Below, piece by piece: positions 51,887-59,644 of a stretch of DNA of 64,000 nucleotides (position 1 is its first letter; each line of letters starts with the position of its first letter). The DNA is from JAFAYN01 sp963733105. GTDB taxonomy: Bacteria; Gemmatimonadota; Gemmatimonadetes; Longimicrobiales; Longimicrobiaceae. The stretch is from the NCBI GenBank assembly GCA_963733105.1, contig CAVTCB010000003.1, positions 434,001-498,000 of the forward strand, given 5' to 3'. The position numbers and the translations under genes are program-made. The notes under the pieces were generated by a model, which was not told the DNA's origin, made no database searches, and was given only the letters and a program-made list of their open reading frames with translations.

Positions 51887-54616
51887 TCAGGGTTCAGGAG
51901 CTCGGCGCGGGAGGAGGCGGAGCCCGGCGGCGAGGAGGAGCGGGGCCGCGGCCACCAGCGGCCACCACGGCTCCCCCTCCGGCGTGACCAGGCGGGCGCG
52001 GAGCGCCGGTACCGAGACCACCAGCACCGCGAGCCCGTTGTTGGCCAGGTGCATCAGCATCCCCGGGAAGACGGAGCGCGTCCGCCACGCCACGGTCCCG
52101 ATCAGGAGCCCCAGCCACGCCGTGGGGAGGAAGCGGATGGCCGTCTCGAAGGAGAGGTGGAAGGCGCCGAACACCAGCGCCGAGACCCCCACCGCCCGCC
52201 ACGCCCGCCCCTCGCGCCCCACCCCCTGGAGGAGCACCCCCCGGAACACCAGCTCCTCGCACACCGCCGGCGTGAGCGCCACCAGCAGGAGCAGCCAAAT
52301 CATCCGCCCCGGGCCGCCCGCCGTCAAGAGGCGCTCCAGCACCCCGAGCAGCTCGGGGGGGAGGGAGAAGAAGAAGCCCTGCGCCCAGGCGAGCGCCCAC
52401 CCCAGGGGGATGCCGCCCGCGATGACCAGCGCCGCGGCCAGGAAGGATCGCACCCCCGCCGGCCGGAGCGCCAGGGTGCGCCGCGCGTCGAAGGGCCCCA
52501 GCGCCGCGAAGGCGACGGCCGGGAGCGCCAGGAGGAGCCACTCCGAGAGGAGGAGGCCCCGCTCTCCCAGCGACCCCTGGAGCGCCCCGCCGACGTAGAA
52601 GTACAGGAGCCCCACCCCGGCGACGAAGGCCAGCGACTCCGCCGGGCGGGGGACGCCGCGCCGCGCCGCGCGCCACCGGCGCAGCCGCTCCACCGGCGAC
52701 CCGGACGCGGGCGCCCCCCCCGACCCGCTCCCGAAGAGCACCTCCTCCCGCCCGAAGCTGCGCGCCGCGAACGCCAGCGCCAGCCCCGCGTACACGGCCG
52801 TGGAGCCCAGCGCCAGGAGGGCGGGGACCAGCGGCGCGTCCCCCGAGAGGAGGGCGCGGAAGAGGAAGGCCACCCCGGCCACCGGGACCACGGCCACCCC
52901 CGGCGTGAAGGCGATCCCCGGCATGGTGGCGAGGAGCGCGGGGAGGAAGCTCGCCAGGTACACGGGGGTGAGCGCGCTCTGCGCCTCCTTGAACGACTGC
53001 GAGCGCACCGCGATCCCCAGGAAGAGCGCAGCGAAGAGCACCGCCAGCGGCACCAGCACCGCGAGCACCACCAGGACCGCGGAGAGCGGGAGCGTGAAGC
53101 TGAGCCCGGCCGACCGCGCGAAGCGGAACACCCCCGACTGGAAGGTGAGGAGCATGCTCCCCAGGTTGAGCGCCGCCGCGGCGAAGCCGATCACCGCCAC
53201 CGCCGCGAACTTTCCGGCCACGATCTCCCGCGCCGGGACCGGGGCGGTGAGCAGCGTCTCCAGCGTGCCGCGCTCCTTCTCCCCCGCGGCCAGGTCGATG
53301 GCCGGGTAGAAGGCGCCCAGCACCGTCATCACGATCAGGATGAGCGGGAGGATGCGCCCCAGCGCGTAGCCGCCCGCCTGCTCCGCCGTGGCGACCGAGG
53401 TGTCGGCCACGGCCAGCGGCTCGGCGAACGCCGCGGGGAGCCCGCGCGCGGCCAGCCGCCGCGCCAGGAGCGTGTCGCCCCACGCCTCCAGCCGGCGCTC
53501 CGCCACGTCGCGGGCGTAGCGCGAGCGGTCGCGGGTGGCGTCGTAGAAGATCCGCGCCCGCCCCGTCCCCGCGCTGTCCGCCGCCCCCGGGAGCACCACC
53601 ACCGCCTCCGCCGCACCGCCGCTCACCGCCCGCGCCGGGGCACCCTCCGCGCGGACCACCCGGAGCGCGGAGTCGCGCGCCAGGAACGCCGCGGCCTCCC
53701 CGACGCCCCCCGCCACCGCCACCCGCGCCGGCTCCTCCGCCAGGCGCCGCTGCCCCAGGAGGGCGAGCTGCTCCATCATGACGAAGAGCACCGGGTACAG
53801 GAACACCGGGATCACCACCATCATCACCAGGGTGCGCCGGTCGCGGAGCGTCTCCCGCAGCTCCTTGGCGAGCACGCGCCCCACCACGCGCCGGTTCATC
53901 GCCGCCTCCACGATCCGCAGGAAGGCGCGGGCCAGGCTCCGCTCCCCCGACCGCTCCACGATCTCCTCCGCCGTCCCCTCCGCCACCAGCCGCCCCGCCG
54001 CGATGATCCCCACCCGGTCGGCCAGCAGCTCCACCTCCGACATCTGGTGCGTGGAGAAGAGCACCGCCCGCCCGCGCGAGCGCGCCGCGTCGACGAAGCG
54101 GTAGATGGCCTCGCCGCTGATCACGTCCAGCCCCAGCGTGGGCTCGTCCAGCACCAGCGCCGGCGGGTCGTGCACCACGGCGCGGGCGATGGAGACCCGC
54201 TGCCGCTGCCCGGTGGAGAGCCGGCCGCAGTGGCGGTCGGCGAACGGGCCGATCCCGAACGTCTCCACCACCCCGGCGACGCGCGCCTCCGCGGCCTCCC
54301 CCTCGATCCCGTGCAGCCCCGCGAAGTAGCGGAGGAGCTCGCGCGCGGTGAGCCGCTCGTACAGCCCCATGGAGGCGGCCAGGAAGCCGAGCCTGCGCCG
54401 CACCTCCAGCGGCTGCGCCGCCCCGTCGAAGCCGGCGATGCGGGCCGTCCCCCCGGTGGGGCGGAGGAGCGTGGCCAGGCAGCGCAGCGCGGTGGTCTTC
54501 CCCGCCCCGTTGGCCCCCAGGAGCGCGTACACCTCCCCCTCGGCCACGGTGAGCGACAGGCCGCGCACGGCGACGAAGTCGCCGTACGCCTTGGACAGGT
54601 TCTCGAAGCGGATCAT
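51887..54616 (-). CDS. Fused NatA ATPase-NatB permease-CPBP protease
   Basis: 909 aa. Residues 1-240: ABC ATPase with LLGANGAGKTTALRCL, LSTGQRQRVSIARAV and LVLDEPTLGLD. From the internal MNRRVVGRVLAKELRETLRDRRT to about 630: NatB-type permease with a large extracytoplasmic insert. From about 650: CPBP intramembrane protease with CEELVFRGVLLQG (EExxxR), FGAFHLSFE and LMHLAN. NatB-CPBP fusions are known; an ATPase on the same chain is unusual. The join (IVEAAMNRR) is in frame with no stop. A missed frame change there, or internal initiation at the ATG of MNRR, could mean two proteins. Confidence 0.82.
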   Translation of the reverse strand: MIRFENLSKAYGDFVAVRGLSLTVAEGEVYALLGANGAGKTTALRCLATLLRPTGGTARIAGFDGAAQPLEVRRRLGFLAASMGLYERLTARELLRYFAGLHGIEGEAAEARVAGVVETFGIGPFADRHCGRLSTGQRQRVSIARAVVHDPPALVLDEPTLGLDVISGEAIYRFVDAARSRGRAVLFSTHQMSEVELLADRVGIIAAGRLVAEGTAEEIVERSGERSLARAFLRIVEAAMNRRVVGRVLAKELRETLRDRRTLVMMVVIPVFLYPVLFVMMEQLALLGQRRLAEEPARVAVAGGVGEAAAFLARDSALRVVRAEGAPARAVSGGAAEAVVVLPGAADSAGTGRARIFYDATRDRSRYARDVAERRLEAWGDTLLARRLAARGLPAAFAEPLAVADTSVATAEQAGGYALGRILPLILIVMTVLGAFYPAIDLAAGEKERGTLETLLTAPVPAREIVAGKFAAVAVIGFAAAALNLGSMLLTFQSGVFRFARSAGLSFTLPLSAVLVVLAVLVPLAVLFAALFLGIAVRSQSFKEAQSALTPVYLASFLPALLATMPGIAFTPGVAVVPVAGVAFLFRALLSGDAPLVPALLALGSTAVYAGLALAFAARSFGREEVLFGSGSGGAPASGSPVERLRRWRAARRGVPRPAESLAFVAGVGLLYFYVGGALQGSLGERGLLLSEWLLLALPAVAFAALGPFDARRTLALRPAGVRSFLAAALVIAGGIPLGWALAWAQGFFFSLPPELLGVLERLLTAGGPGRMIWLLLLVALTPAVCEELVFRGVLLQGVGREGRAWRAVGVSALVFGAFHLSFETAIRFLPTAWLGLLIGTVAWRTRSVFPGMLMHLANNGLAVLVVSVPALRARLVTPEGEPWWPLVAAAPLLLAAGLRLLPRRAPEP

Positions 54617-54677
54617 GGAAGGACCGGACGGAAGGGAGGGAGCCCGCCCGCGGGGGCGGACGGGCTCCGGGAGCGGG

Positions 54678-55469
54678 TCAGGAGGCCGGCTTCTGCGCGC
54701 CGGCCACCAGGGCGCGGATCTCCGCCGGGAGCTCGAACACCGACGGCTGCGCGGTGTCGAACTCCACCGACCGCGTGGAGGAGACGATCTGCTGCCCCAT
54801 CATGGTCCCCGTGCTCCGCGTGGGGATCAGGACGCCGCCGAACTCCTTGTAGTCGCTCACCACCGCGGAGGTCTCGACCTTCCCCATCGGCGTCTCCTGC
54901 GTGCGGACGATCCCGGCCAGGAGCCCGGTCTCGGTGTCGTAGCAGTTGAACGACTCGCGCCCCGACTTGCGGACGAGCTTCACCTTCCAGCACGCCTTCC
55001 CCCCCATCTCGGTGCGCTCCACCGTCCGGATGGAGGCGTAGGCGGACGGGTCGGCGATCATGGTGACGGACTCCACGAAGTCGGCGCCCTCGCGCATCTG
55101 CTCCAGCTGCTCTCCCTCGGCGAGCGCCGGGCCCTGCATGGCGTTGCTGGACCACCCCACCGTGCCGTCGAAGCCCATGGTGGTGGTCCCCGCCGCGCCC
55201 ATCTCGATCCTGGCGAAGCTCCGGTTCGGCTTCGCGGAGTAGCTCTCGATGGTCCCCTTCATCCCCATGGCGGGCATCTCCATCTCGGAGACCACGCGGG
55301 CGGTGGAGTACCGCGCGACGCGGTCCCGGCCGCCCACCGCCTGGGCGTAGCGGTCCAGGAGCTGCTGCGCCGGCGGGAGCGTCCCCTGCGCCGCCAGGGG
55401 GGCGGCGGCGAGGGAGGCGAGCGCCGCCGCGAGGAGGAGCGAGCGGGACGTGGTGTGCTTGCGGATCAT
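54678..55469 (-). CDS. LolA-like outer-membrane lipoprotein-sorting family protein
   Basis: 263 aa with a signal peptide (LLLAAALASLAAAPLAAQ). The mature part starts LPPAQQLLDRYAQAVGGRDRVARYST and continues with antiparallel strands (GTIESYSAKPNRSFARIEM, GFDGTVGWSSNAMQGPALAEGEQL, VSDYKEFGGVLIPTRST). This fits the LolA/LolB-like lipid-binding fold used by many periplasmic proteins. A true LolA role is not implied. It lies between the S41 protease and the ABC fusion. Confidence 0.75.
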   Translation of the reverse strand: MIRKHTTSRSLLLAAALASLAAAPLAAQGTLPPAQQLLDRYAQAVGGRDRVARYSTARVVSEMEMPAMGMKGTIESYSAKPNRSFARIEMGAAGTTTMGFDGTVGWSSNAMQGPALAEGEQLEQMREGADFVESVTMIADPSAYASIRTVERTEMGGKACWKVKLVRKSGRESFNCYDTETGLLAGIVRTQETPMGKVETSAVVSDYKEFGGVLIPTRSTGTMMGQQIVSSTRSVEFDTAQPSVFELPAEIRALVAGAQKPAS

Positions 55470-55513
55470 GGTGTTCTCCCGAGTGTGTGTCGTCGTGGTT
55501 GTGTGGGTGCTGC

Positions 55514-56881
55514 TTACTTCTGCCCGGCGATCCAGCGGGTGGCGGCGTCCAGGGCCGGGTCGCGCCCGGCCAGGAGCGCCGCCCGGGTGGGGGGCGCGGC
55601 CTCGTCGGGGACCACGCCCTTCCCCTCCAGCGCCTCCCCGCCGGGGGCGGTGAAGGAGGCGAAGGCGTGCATCAGCACGTCGCCGCTGGGGAGGCGTCCG
55701 GAGAGCGCGGGGAGCGCGGCCCCCGCGGAGGTCTCGCCGAACACCCGCGCCCGCCCCAGCTTCTGCATCCCCCCGGCGAACACCTCGGAGGTGCTGGCCG
55801 AGAGCGGGTCGGTCAGGATGGCCACGGGGCCGGCGTACGGCTTCACGGGGCGCCCGCGGGTGTCCACGCGGCGCGGGTTGACGGTGAAGCGCAGCTCGGT
55901 GTCGCGGGTGCGCATGGTCCCCAGCGACACCCGGTCGTCGATGAAGTGCCCGGCGATCCCCATCGCCATGGCCCCCACCCCGCCCGGGTTGCCGCGCAGG
56001 TCCAGGACGATCCCGTCCGTGTCGCGGAGCTCGTCCACGGCCTCGTCGAAGGCGCGGGCGATCACCGGCATCCACAGGTCGAAGCGGATCACCCCCACCG
56101 TGGTCCCGTCGTCCAGCCGCACGCGCTCGCGCTCCAGCGTCACCGGCATCTCGGGGAGGTTGCCGTACCTGGTGAGGGTCCCGGTCACGGGACGGCGGAC
56201 CAGCCGGCGCTCCACCCGGCGGCCGGAGCCGTCCAGGAAGCGGACCCGGACCGCGGAGCCGGCGGGCCCGGAGAGCGCGGGGAGGAGGCTCCCCAGCGCC
56301 TGCGATTCCAGGGAGCGCGGGTCGGCCGTCCCCTCCAGCGAGCGGAGCGCCGCCAGCACCGGGGCCGCCGCCCGGCTCCCCACCGCCTCCACCGTCCACC
56401 CGGTCCGCACCCCGGCCGCCTCGGCGGCCCCGCCGCGGAGCACGCGGGACACGACGAAGCGCCCGTCCACCCGCCGCACCTCCATCCCCGCCCCGCCCGC
56501 CGCGGCCCCGGCGGCGGAGGGCTCCGCCTCTTCCGCCCCGCCCAGGGCCTGGTCCACCTCGGCGGGGATGAGGTAGAAGTGCGACTGCTTCAGCCGCCCC
56601 ACCATCTCCACCAGCACCGCGCGCAGCGCCGCGGCGTCGCGGGCCCCGGCGGCCCGGGGGCGCAGCTCGTCGCGCACGGCGCGCCAGTCCACGCCGTTGA
56701 AGGTGGAGTCGAAGTGCGTCCGGTGGATGGTGCTCCACGCGGAGTCGAAGGTGGCCAGCGCCAGCGCGGAGTCCACCGTGGGGGCGGTCTGCGCGGCGGC
56801 GGGGGCCGCGGCGCAGGCGGCTGCCCCGAGGAGCGCGAGACTGAAGGCCCGGCGCAGCGTCGCCGTGGCTCGGTTGCTCAT
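55514..56881 (-). CDS. S41-family C-terminal processing protease-like protein
   Basis: 455 aa with a lipoprotein-like or signal sequence (LALLGAAACAAAPAAAQ). A tricorn/S41 N-terminal helical region, a PDZ domain (about 135-215, RGGAAEAAGVRTGWTVEAVG) and the peptidase domain follow. LDLRGNPGGVGAMAMGIAG and DPLSASTSEVFAGGMQKLGRARVFGETSAG carry the nucleophile Ser region. It acts outside the cytoplasmic membrane. Co-directional, 28 bases after the 64-aa membrane protein gene. Confidence 0.88.
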   Translation of the reverse strand: MSNRATATLRRAFSLALLGAAACAAAPAAAQTAPTVDSALALATFDSAWSTIHRTHFDSTFNGVDWRAVRDELRPRAAGARDAAALRAVLVEMVGRLKQSHFYLIPAEVDQALGGAEEAEPSAAGAAAGGAGMEVRRVDGRFVVSRVLRGGAAEAAGVRTGWTVEAVGSRAAAPVLAALRSLEGTADPRSLESQALGSLLPALSGPAGSAVRVRFLDGSGRRVERRLVRRPVTGTLTRYGNLPEMPVTLERERVRLDDGTTVGVIRFDLWMPVIARAFDEAVDELRDTDGIVLDLRGNPGGVGAMAMGIAGHFIDDRVSLGTMRTRDTELRFTVNPRRVDTRGRPVKPYAGPVAILTDPLSASTSEVFAGGMQKLGRARVFGETSAGAALPALSGRLPSGDVLMHAFASFTAPGGEALEGKGVVPDEAAPPTRAALLAGRDPALDAATRWIAGQK

Positions 56882-56910
56882 GGAAGTGTCGGTTGGGGAG
56901 GTCGATGGAC

Positions 56911-57105
56911 TCAGGAGCGGCTCCGCGCGTCCCGCAGCGCGAGGACCACCGCCGCGAGGAGGAGCGCCAGCCCGGCGCCCATCATGACGTAGCGCGCCCA
57001 CCCGAGGGTGCGGAGGGTGATCCCCAGGGTGTTGAAGGTCATCCCCAGGACCAGGAACACCACCCAGACGCTGCCGCCGCCGCTGCTGCTGCTCTTGTCG
57101 GACAT
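56911..57105 (-). CDS. Small two-helix membrane protein
   Basis: 64 aa. A Ser/Gly-rich N terminus (MSDKSSSSGGGS) then two hydrophobic helices (VWVVFLVLGMTFNTLGITL and YVMMGAGLALLLAAVVLAL) and a basic end. No family recognised. It lies between the XRE regulator and the S41 protease with short gaps, so probably part of the same transcript. Confidence 0.6.
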   Translation of the reverse strand: MSDKSSSSGGGSVWVVFLVLGMTFNTLGITLRTLGWARYVMMGAGLALLLAAVVLALRDARSRS

Positions 57106-57131
57106 GACTGCCTGTGGGAAAGGAGTTTCGG

Positions 57132-57329
57132 CTACTCGTCTTCGGGCTCGAAGACTTCCTCGATGCGCGTCCCGAACACCCGCGCGATCCGGAACGCCAG
57201 CGGGAGGCTCGGGTCGTACTTCCCCGTCTCCAGCGCGTTGACCGTCTGGCGCGAGACGTCGAGCCGGTCCGCCAGGTCGGCCTGGGTCCAGCTGCGCTCC
57301 GCGCGGAGCACCCGGAGCCGGTTCTTCAT
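57132..57329 (-). CDS. Short XRE-family HTH regulator
   Basis: 65 aa, a complete Cro/CI-type HTH: MKNRLRVLRAERSWTQADLADRLDVSRQTVNALETGKYDPSLPLAFRIARVFGTRIEEVF. It belongs to the short class that commonly sits beside a small membrane protein gene. The ATG overlaps that gene's stop (ATGA). It is a good candidate to act on the dyad over the promoter at 57762-57802. Confidence 0.92.
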   Translation of the reverse strand: MKNRLRVLRAERSWTQADLADRLDVSRQTVNALETGKYDPSLPLAFRIARVFGTRIEEVFEPEDE

Positions 57330-57706
57330 CGGTAGTACAGCCAGGCGCCCCACCACCCCAGGGCGTAGAAGACGGCCAGCACGGGGAAGAACACGCCCCA
57401 GTTGAGCGCCGGCCACCCCATCATCTGCAGGAGCCCGTACACCATGGCGACGGCTCCCCCGCCCACGAAGGCGCAGGTCATCCCCACGAAGTAGATGCGG
57501 CGCTCCAGCTCGTCGGAGCGGACCAGGTCGTACACGGTCAGCGCCAGGCAGAGGAGCACGCCCACGGTGAGCACCCACATCTGCGGGAGCGAGAACCCCT
57601 CCCCGCTCCACACGCTCCCCATGGAGCCCACGATCCCCCCGACGATCCCTCCCAGCGCGCCGGGAACGAACCACTTCTCCAGGGCCCTGCGGTTTGCTCG
57701 CTTCAT
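57326..57706 (-). CDS. Four-helix membrane protein partnered with the XRE regulator
   Basis: 126 aa, four hydrophobic segments (VPGALGGIVGGIVGSMGSV, MWVLTVGVLLCLALTVYDLV, IYFVGMTCAFVGGGAVAMVYGLL, WGVFFPVLAVFYALGWWGAWL). First gene after the promoter. ATG 57706 chosen because upstream in-frame codons run back through the promoter. Function unknown. Confidence 0.72.
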   Translation of the reverse strand: MKRANRRALEKWFVPGALGGIVGGIVGSMGSVWSGEGFSLPQMWVLTVGVLLCLALTVYDLVRSDELERRIYFVGMTCAFVGGGAVAMVYGLLQMMGWPALNWGVFFPVLAVFYALGWWGAWLYYR

Positions 57707-57761
57707 CGGGGCGGCGGGCAGCGGGGGTTCACGGACGGCGGGAACGACTATCGATGGGGTG

Positions 57762-57802
57762 AATGTAAACCTCCCCTTACATCGTGTCAAGCGTGGTTTA
57801 CA
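57762..57802 (-). promoter_or_regulatory. Promoter with inverted-repeat operator for the XRE operon
   Basis: On the minus strand -35 TTGACA (57790-57785), 17-base spacer, -10 TACATT (57767-57762). The arms TGTAAACC and GGTTTACA (plus-strand 57764-57771 and 57795-57802) form a perfect inverted repeat with centres 31 bases apart, covering the -10 and lying just upstream of the -35. The patch is strikingly AT-rich for this genome. Confidence 0.72.
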
Positions 57803-57885
57803 ATGTGTCGCGTGAGCTTTACTACAGCACAGAAACGAGCGCCGGCCCGCCCCCATGGCGAGCCGGCGCAGGTGGTCCCCCCCAC

Positions 57886-57918
57886 CCCCGGCCCCTCCCC
57901 CACAAGGGGGGAGGGGAG
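57886..57918 (-). repeat. Repeat element A, copy 5
   Basis: Inverted copy; 20 bases before E copy 4. The 57707-58081 gap holds the operon promoter, this element and E copy 4. Confidence 0.86.
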
Positions 57919-57937
57919 AACTACGGACGCAGACGGG

Positions 57938-58074
57938 AGTTGCGTGAGGGATGCGAGCCCGAAGGGGCGAGACCCGCGCGCAGTTTGCGCGGGGCTCGAC
58001 TCCGTTAGCCAGCGTTGTTTGCTGGCTTACGGAGCCGCAGCCCGACCCCGCGTCAGCGGGGGCACGCCCGAACC
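57938..58074 (+). repeat. Structured repeat E, copy 4
   Basis: First hairpin CCCGCGC/GCGCGGG with loop GCAGTTT. Second hairpin CTCCGT-T-AGCCAGC / GCTGGCT-T-ACGGAG with loop GTTGTTT. Third stem CCCCGC/GCGGGG. It ends 7 bases from the stop codon of the minus-strand PBP4-type gene. Confidence 0.88.
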
Positions 58075-58081
58075 TTCTCCG

Positions 58082-59621
58082 TCAGCGGACGGAAGTACTC
58101 GCGACGGCGCGCACCACCTCGTCGATGGCGCCCTTCATCCGCGAAGAGGGAAGCCCGGAGCCGTTGGCGATGACGGCGAACACCACCTCCCGCCCGTCCT
58201 CCAGGGTGATGAAGCCGCTCAGCGAGTCCACGTTCCCGATGTAGCCGGTCTTTGCCGCCACCCGCCCGGGGAGGTCGGTCAGGCGGGAGCGGAGCGAGCC
58301 GGAGCGCCCGGAGACGGGGAGCGCGTCGCGCACCAGCGAGCCCCGCGGCGAGGTGCGCGTCCAGGCCAGGAGCCGCACCAGCGCGCGCGGGGGTCACCAG
58401 GTTCCCCGCGGAAAGGCCGGAGCCGTCGCGCAGCACGAACGCCGCGGAGTCGATCCCCACCGTCCGCTCCAGGAACTCGCGCTCCACGGCCAGCCCGGCG
58501 TCCCAGCTCCCCTCCCCCCGCACCTCCTTCCCCAGCGTCCACAGGAGCTGCTCGGCGAACCAGTTCTGGCTGCTCCCCAGGATGGGCCCGACCACCTGCG
58601 GGAGCGGGGGCGAGAGGTGCTCCGCCAGCACGGCCGCGCCCGCGGCGGGGGAGCGCGCCGGGTCGGAGACCACGCGCACCTCGGGGCGGCCCACCCGGAT
58701 GCCGCGGCGCTCCAGGACCTCGCGGAGCACCGTCCCCGTCACCCGCGCCGCGTCCACCACCGCCACGCTCTCGGTGTCCGCCTCCGACCCCAGCGGGACG
58801 TCGCCGTACGCGATGATCCGGTTGGTCCCCGGAACCCGGTCGAAGTCCACCGTCCGCGGGCGTCCCGCGGCCACGGTGCGGGCGCGGTTGTCCAGCGACC
58901 AGGCGGCGCTCTCCGGCGCGCCCGTGATCCGCGCCCGCTCCCCCACGCGCGCCCCCGGCTCCACGCGGAAGTCGATGGCGTTGTCGTTGAAGCCCAGCGC
59001 CCCCACCGGCGCCGCGTACCACCAGAGCAGGTCGTAGCGCTCCCAGTCGGAGCGCAGGTGCAGCGAGTCGAAGTGGCTCTCGTCGGCCACGATCCCCCCG
59101 GCCACCCGGCGCACCCCCCGCGCCGCCAGCGAGTCCGCCAGCGCCTCCAGCACCGAGGTGCGGCTGGGGAAGTAGCGGGCGGAGAGGGTGGGGTCGCCGC
59201 GGCCGTACAGCACCAGGTCGCCCTCCAGCGTCCCGGCGCGCACCGGGCCCGCGGCGTACAGCGTGGTGCGGTAGCGGTACCCCGGGTCCAGGTGGTGCGC
59301 CGCCGCGGCGGCCACCACCAGCTTCAGGTTGGAGGCGGGGATGAAGTGGCGGTCCGCGTTGCGGCGGTACAGGGCGCGTCCGGAGGCCGGGTCCCACACC
59401 TCGATCCCCCAGTGCGCGCGGGAGAAGGGGGCGCGGTCCACCACCGCGTCGATGCGCCGGGCCAGCTCCGCCTCCGCCCGGGTGGACACGGAGGCGGGGG
59501 ACGCGGTAGCTTGCGTACCCTGCTGCGCGGCGGCGCGCGCCGGGAGCCCCGCCGCCAGCGCGGCGAGGAGGAGCGCGGCCGCGGAGCCGCGCCACGGAGA
59601 ACGAAGGGAGACCGGGGTCAA
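58082..59621 (-). CDS. PBP4-type D-Ala-D-Ala carboxypeptidase/endopeptidase (frame disrupted)
   Basis: About 512 residues when joined, S13 family (DacB). Signal peptide region AALLLAALAAGLPARAAAQ. Active-site motifs: SNLK (SxxK) in FIPASNLKL, SQN in GSSQNWFAEQL and KTG in VAAKTGYIGNVDSLSG. The family's large insert lies between SxxK and SxN. An extra base near 58390 (CCCGCGCGCGCTGG) shifts the frame just after SAGNLVTPARA. The TTG at 59621 is the best start available but lacks a clear ribosome site. Confidence 0.88.
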
Positions 59622-59644
59622 GTTCGCACGGGTTCGGGGAGAGA

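Noticed and set aside
51449..54949. A plus-strand open frame of over 1100 codons opposite the ABC/CPBP fusion
   Set aside because: Low-complexity Arg/Glu/Pro translation with no motifs, fully antisense to a gene with clear domains.
57938..58074. E elements as ordinary intrinsic terminators
   Set aside because: They follow stop codons, but no T tract follows any hairpin, they are far longer than needed and the loops are conserved. A termination role is still possible but would not explain the covariation pattern.
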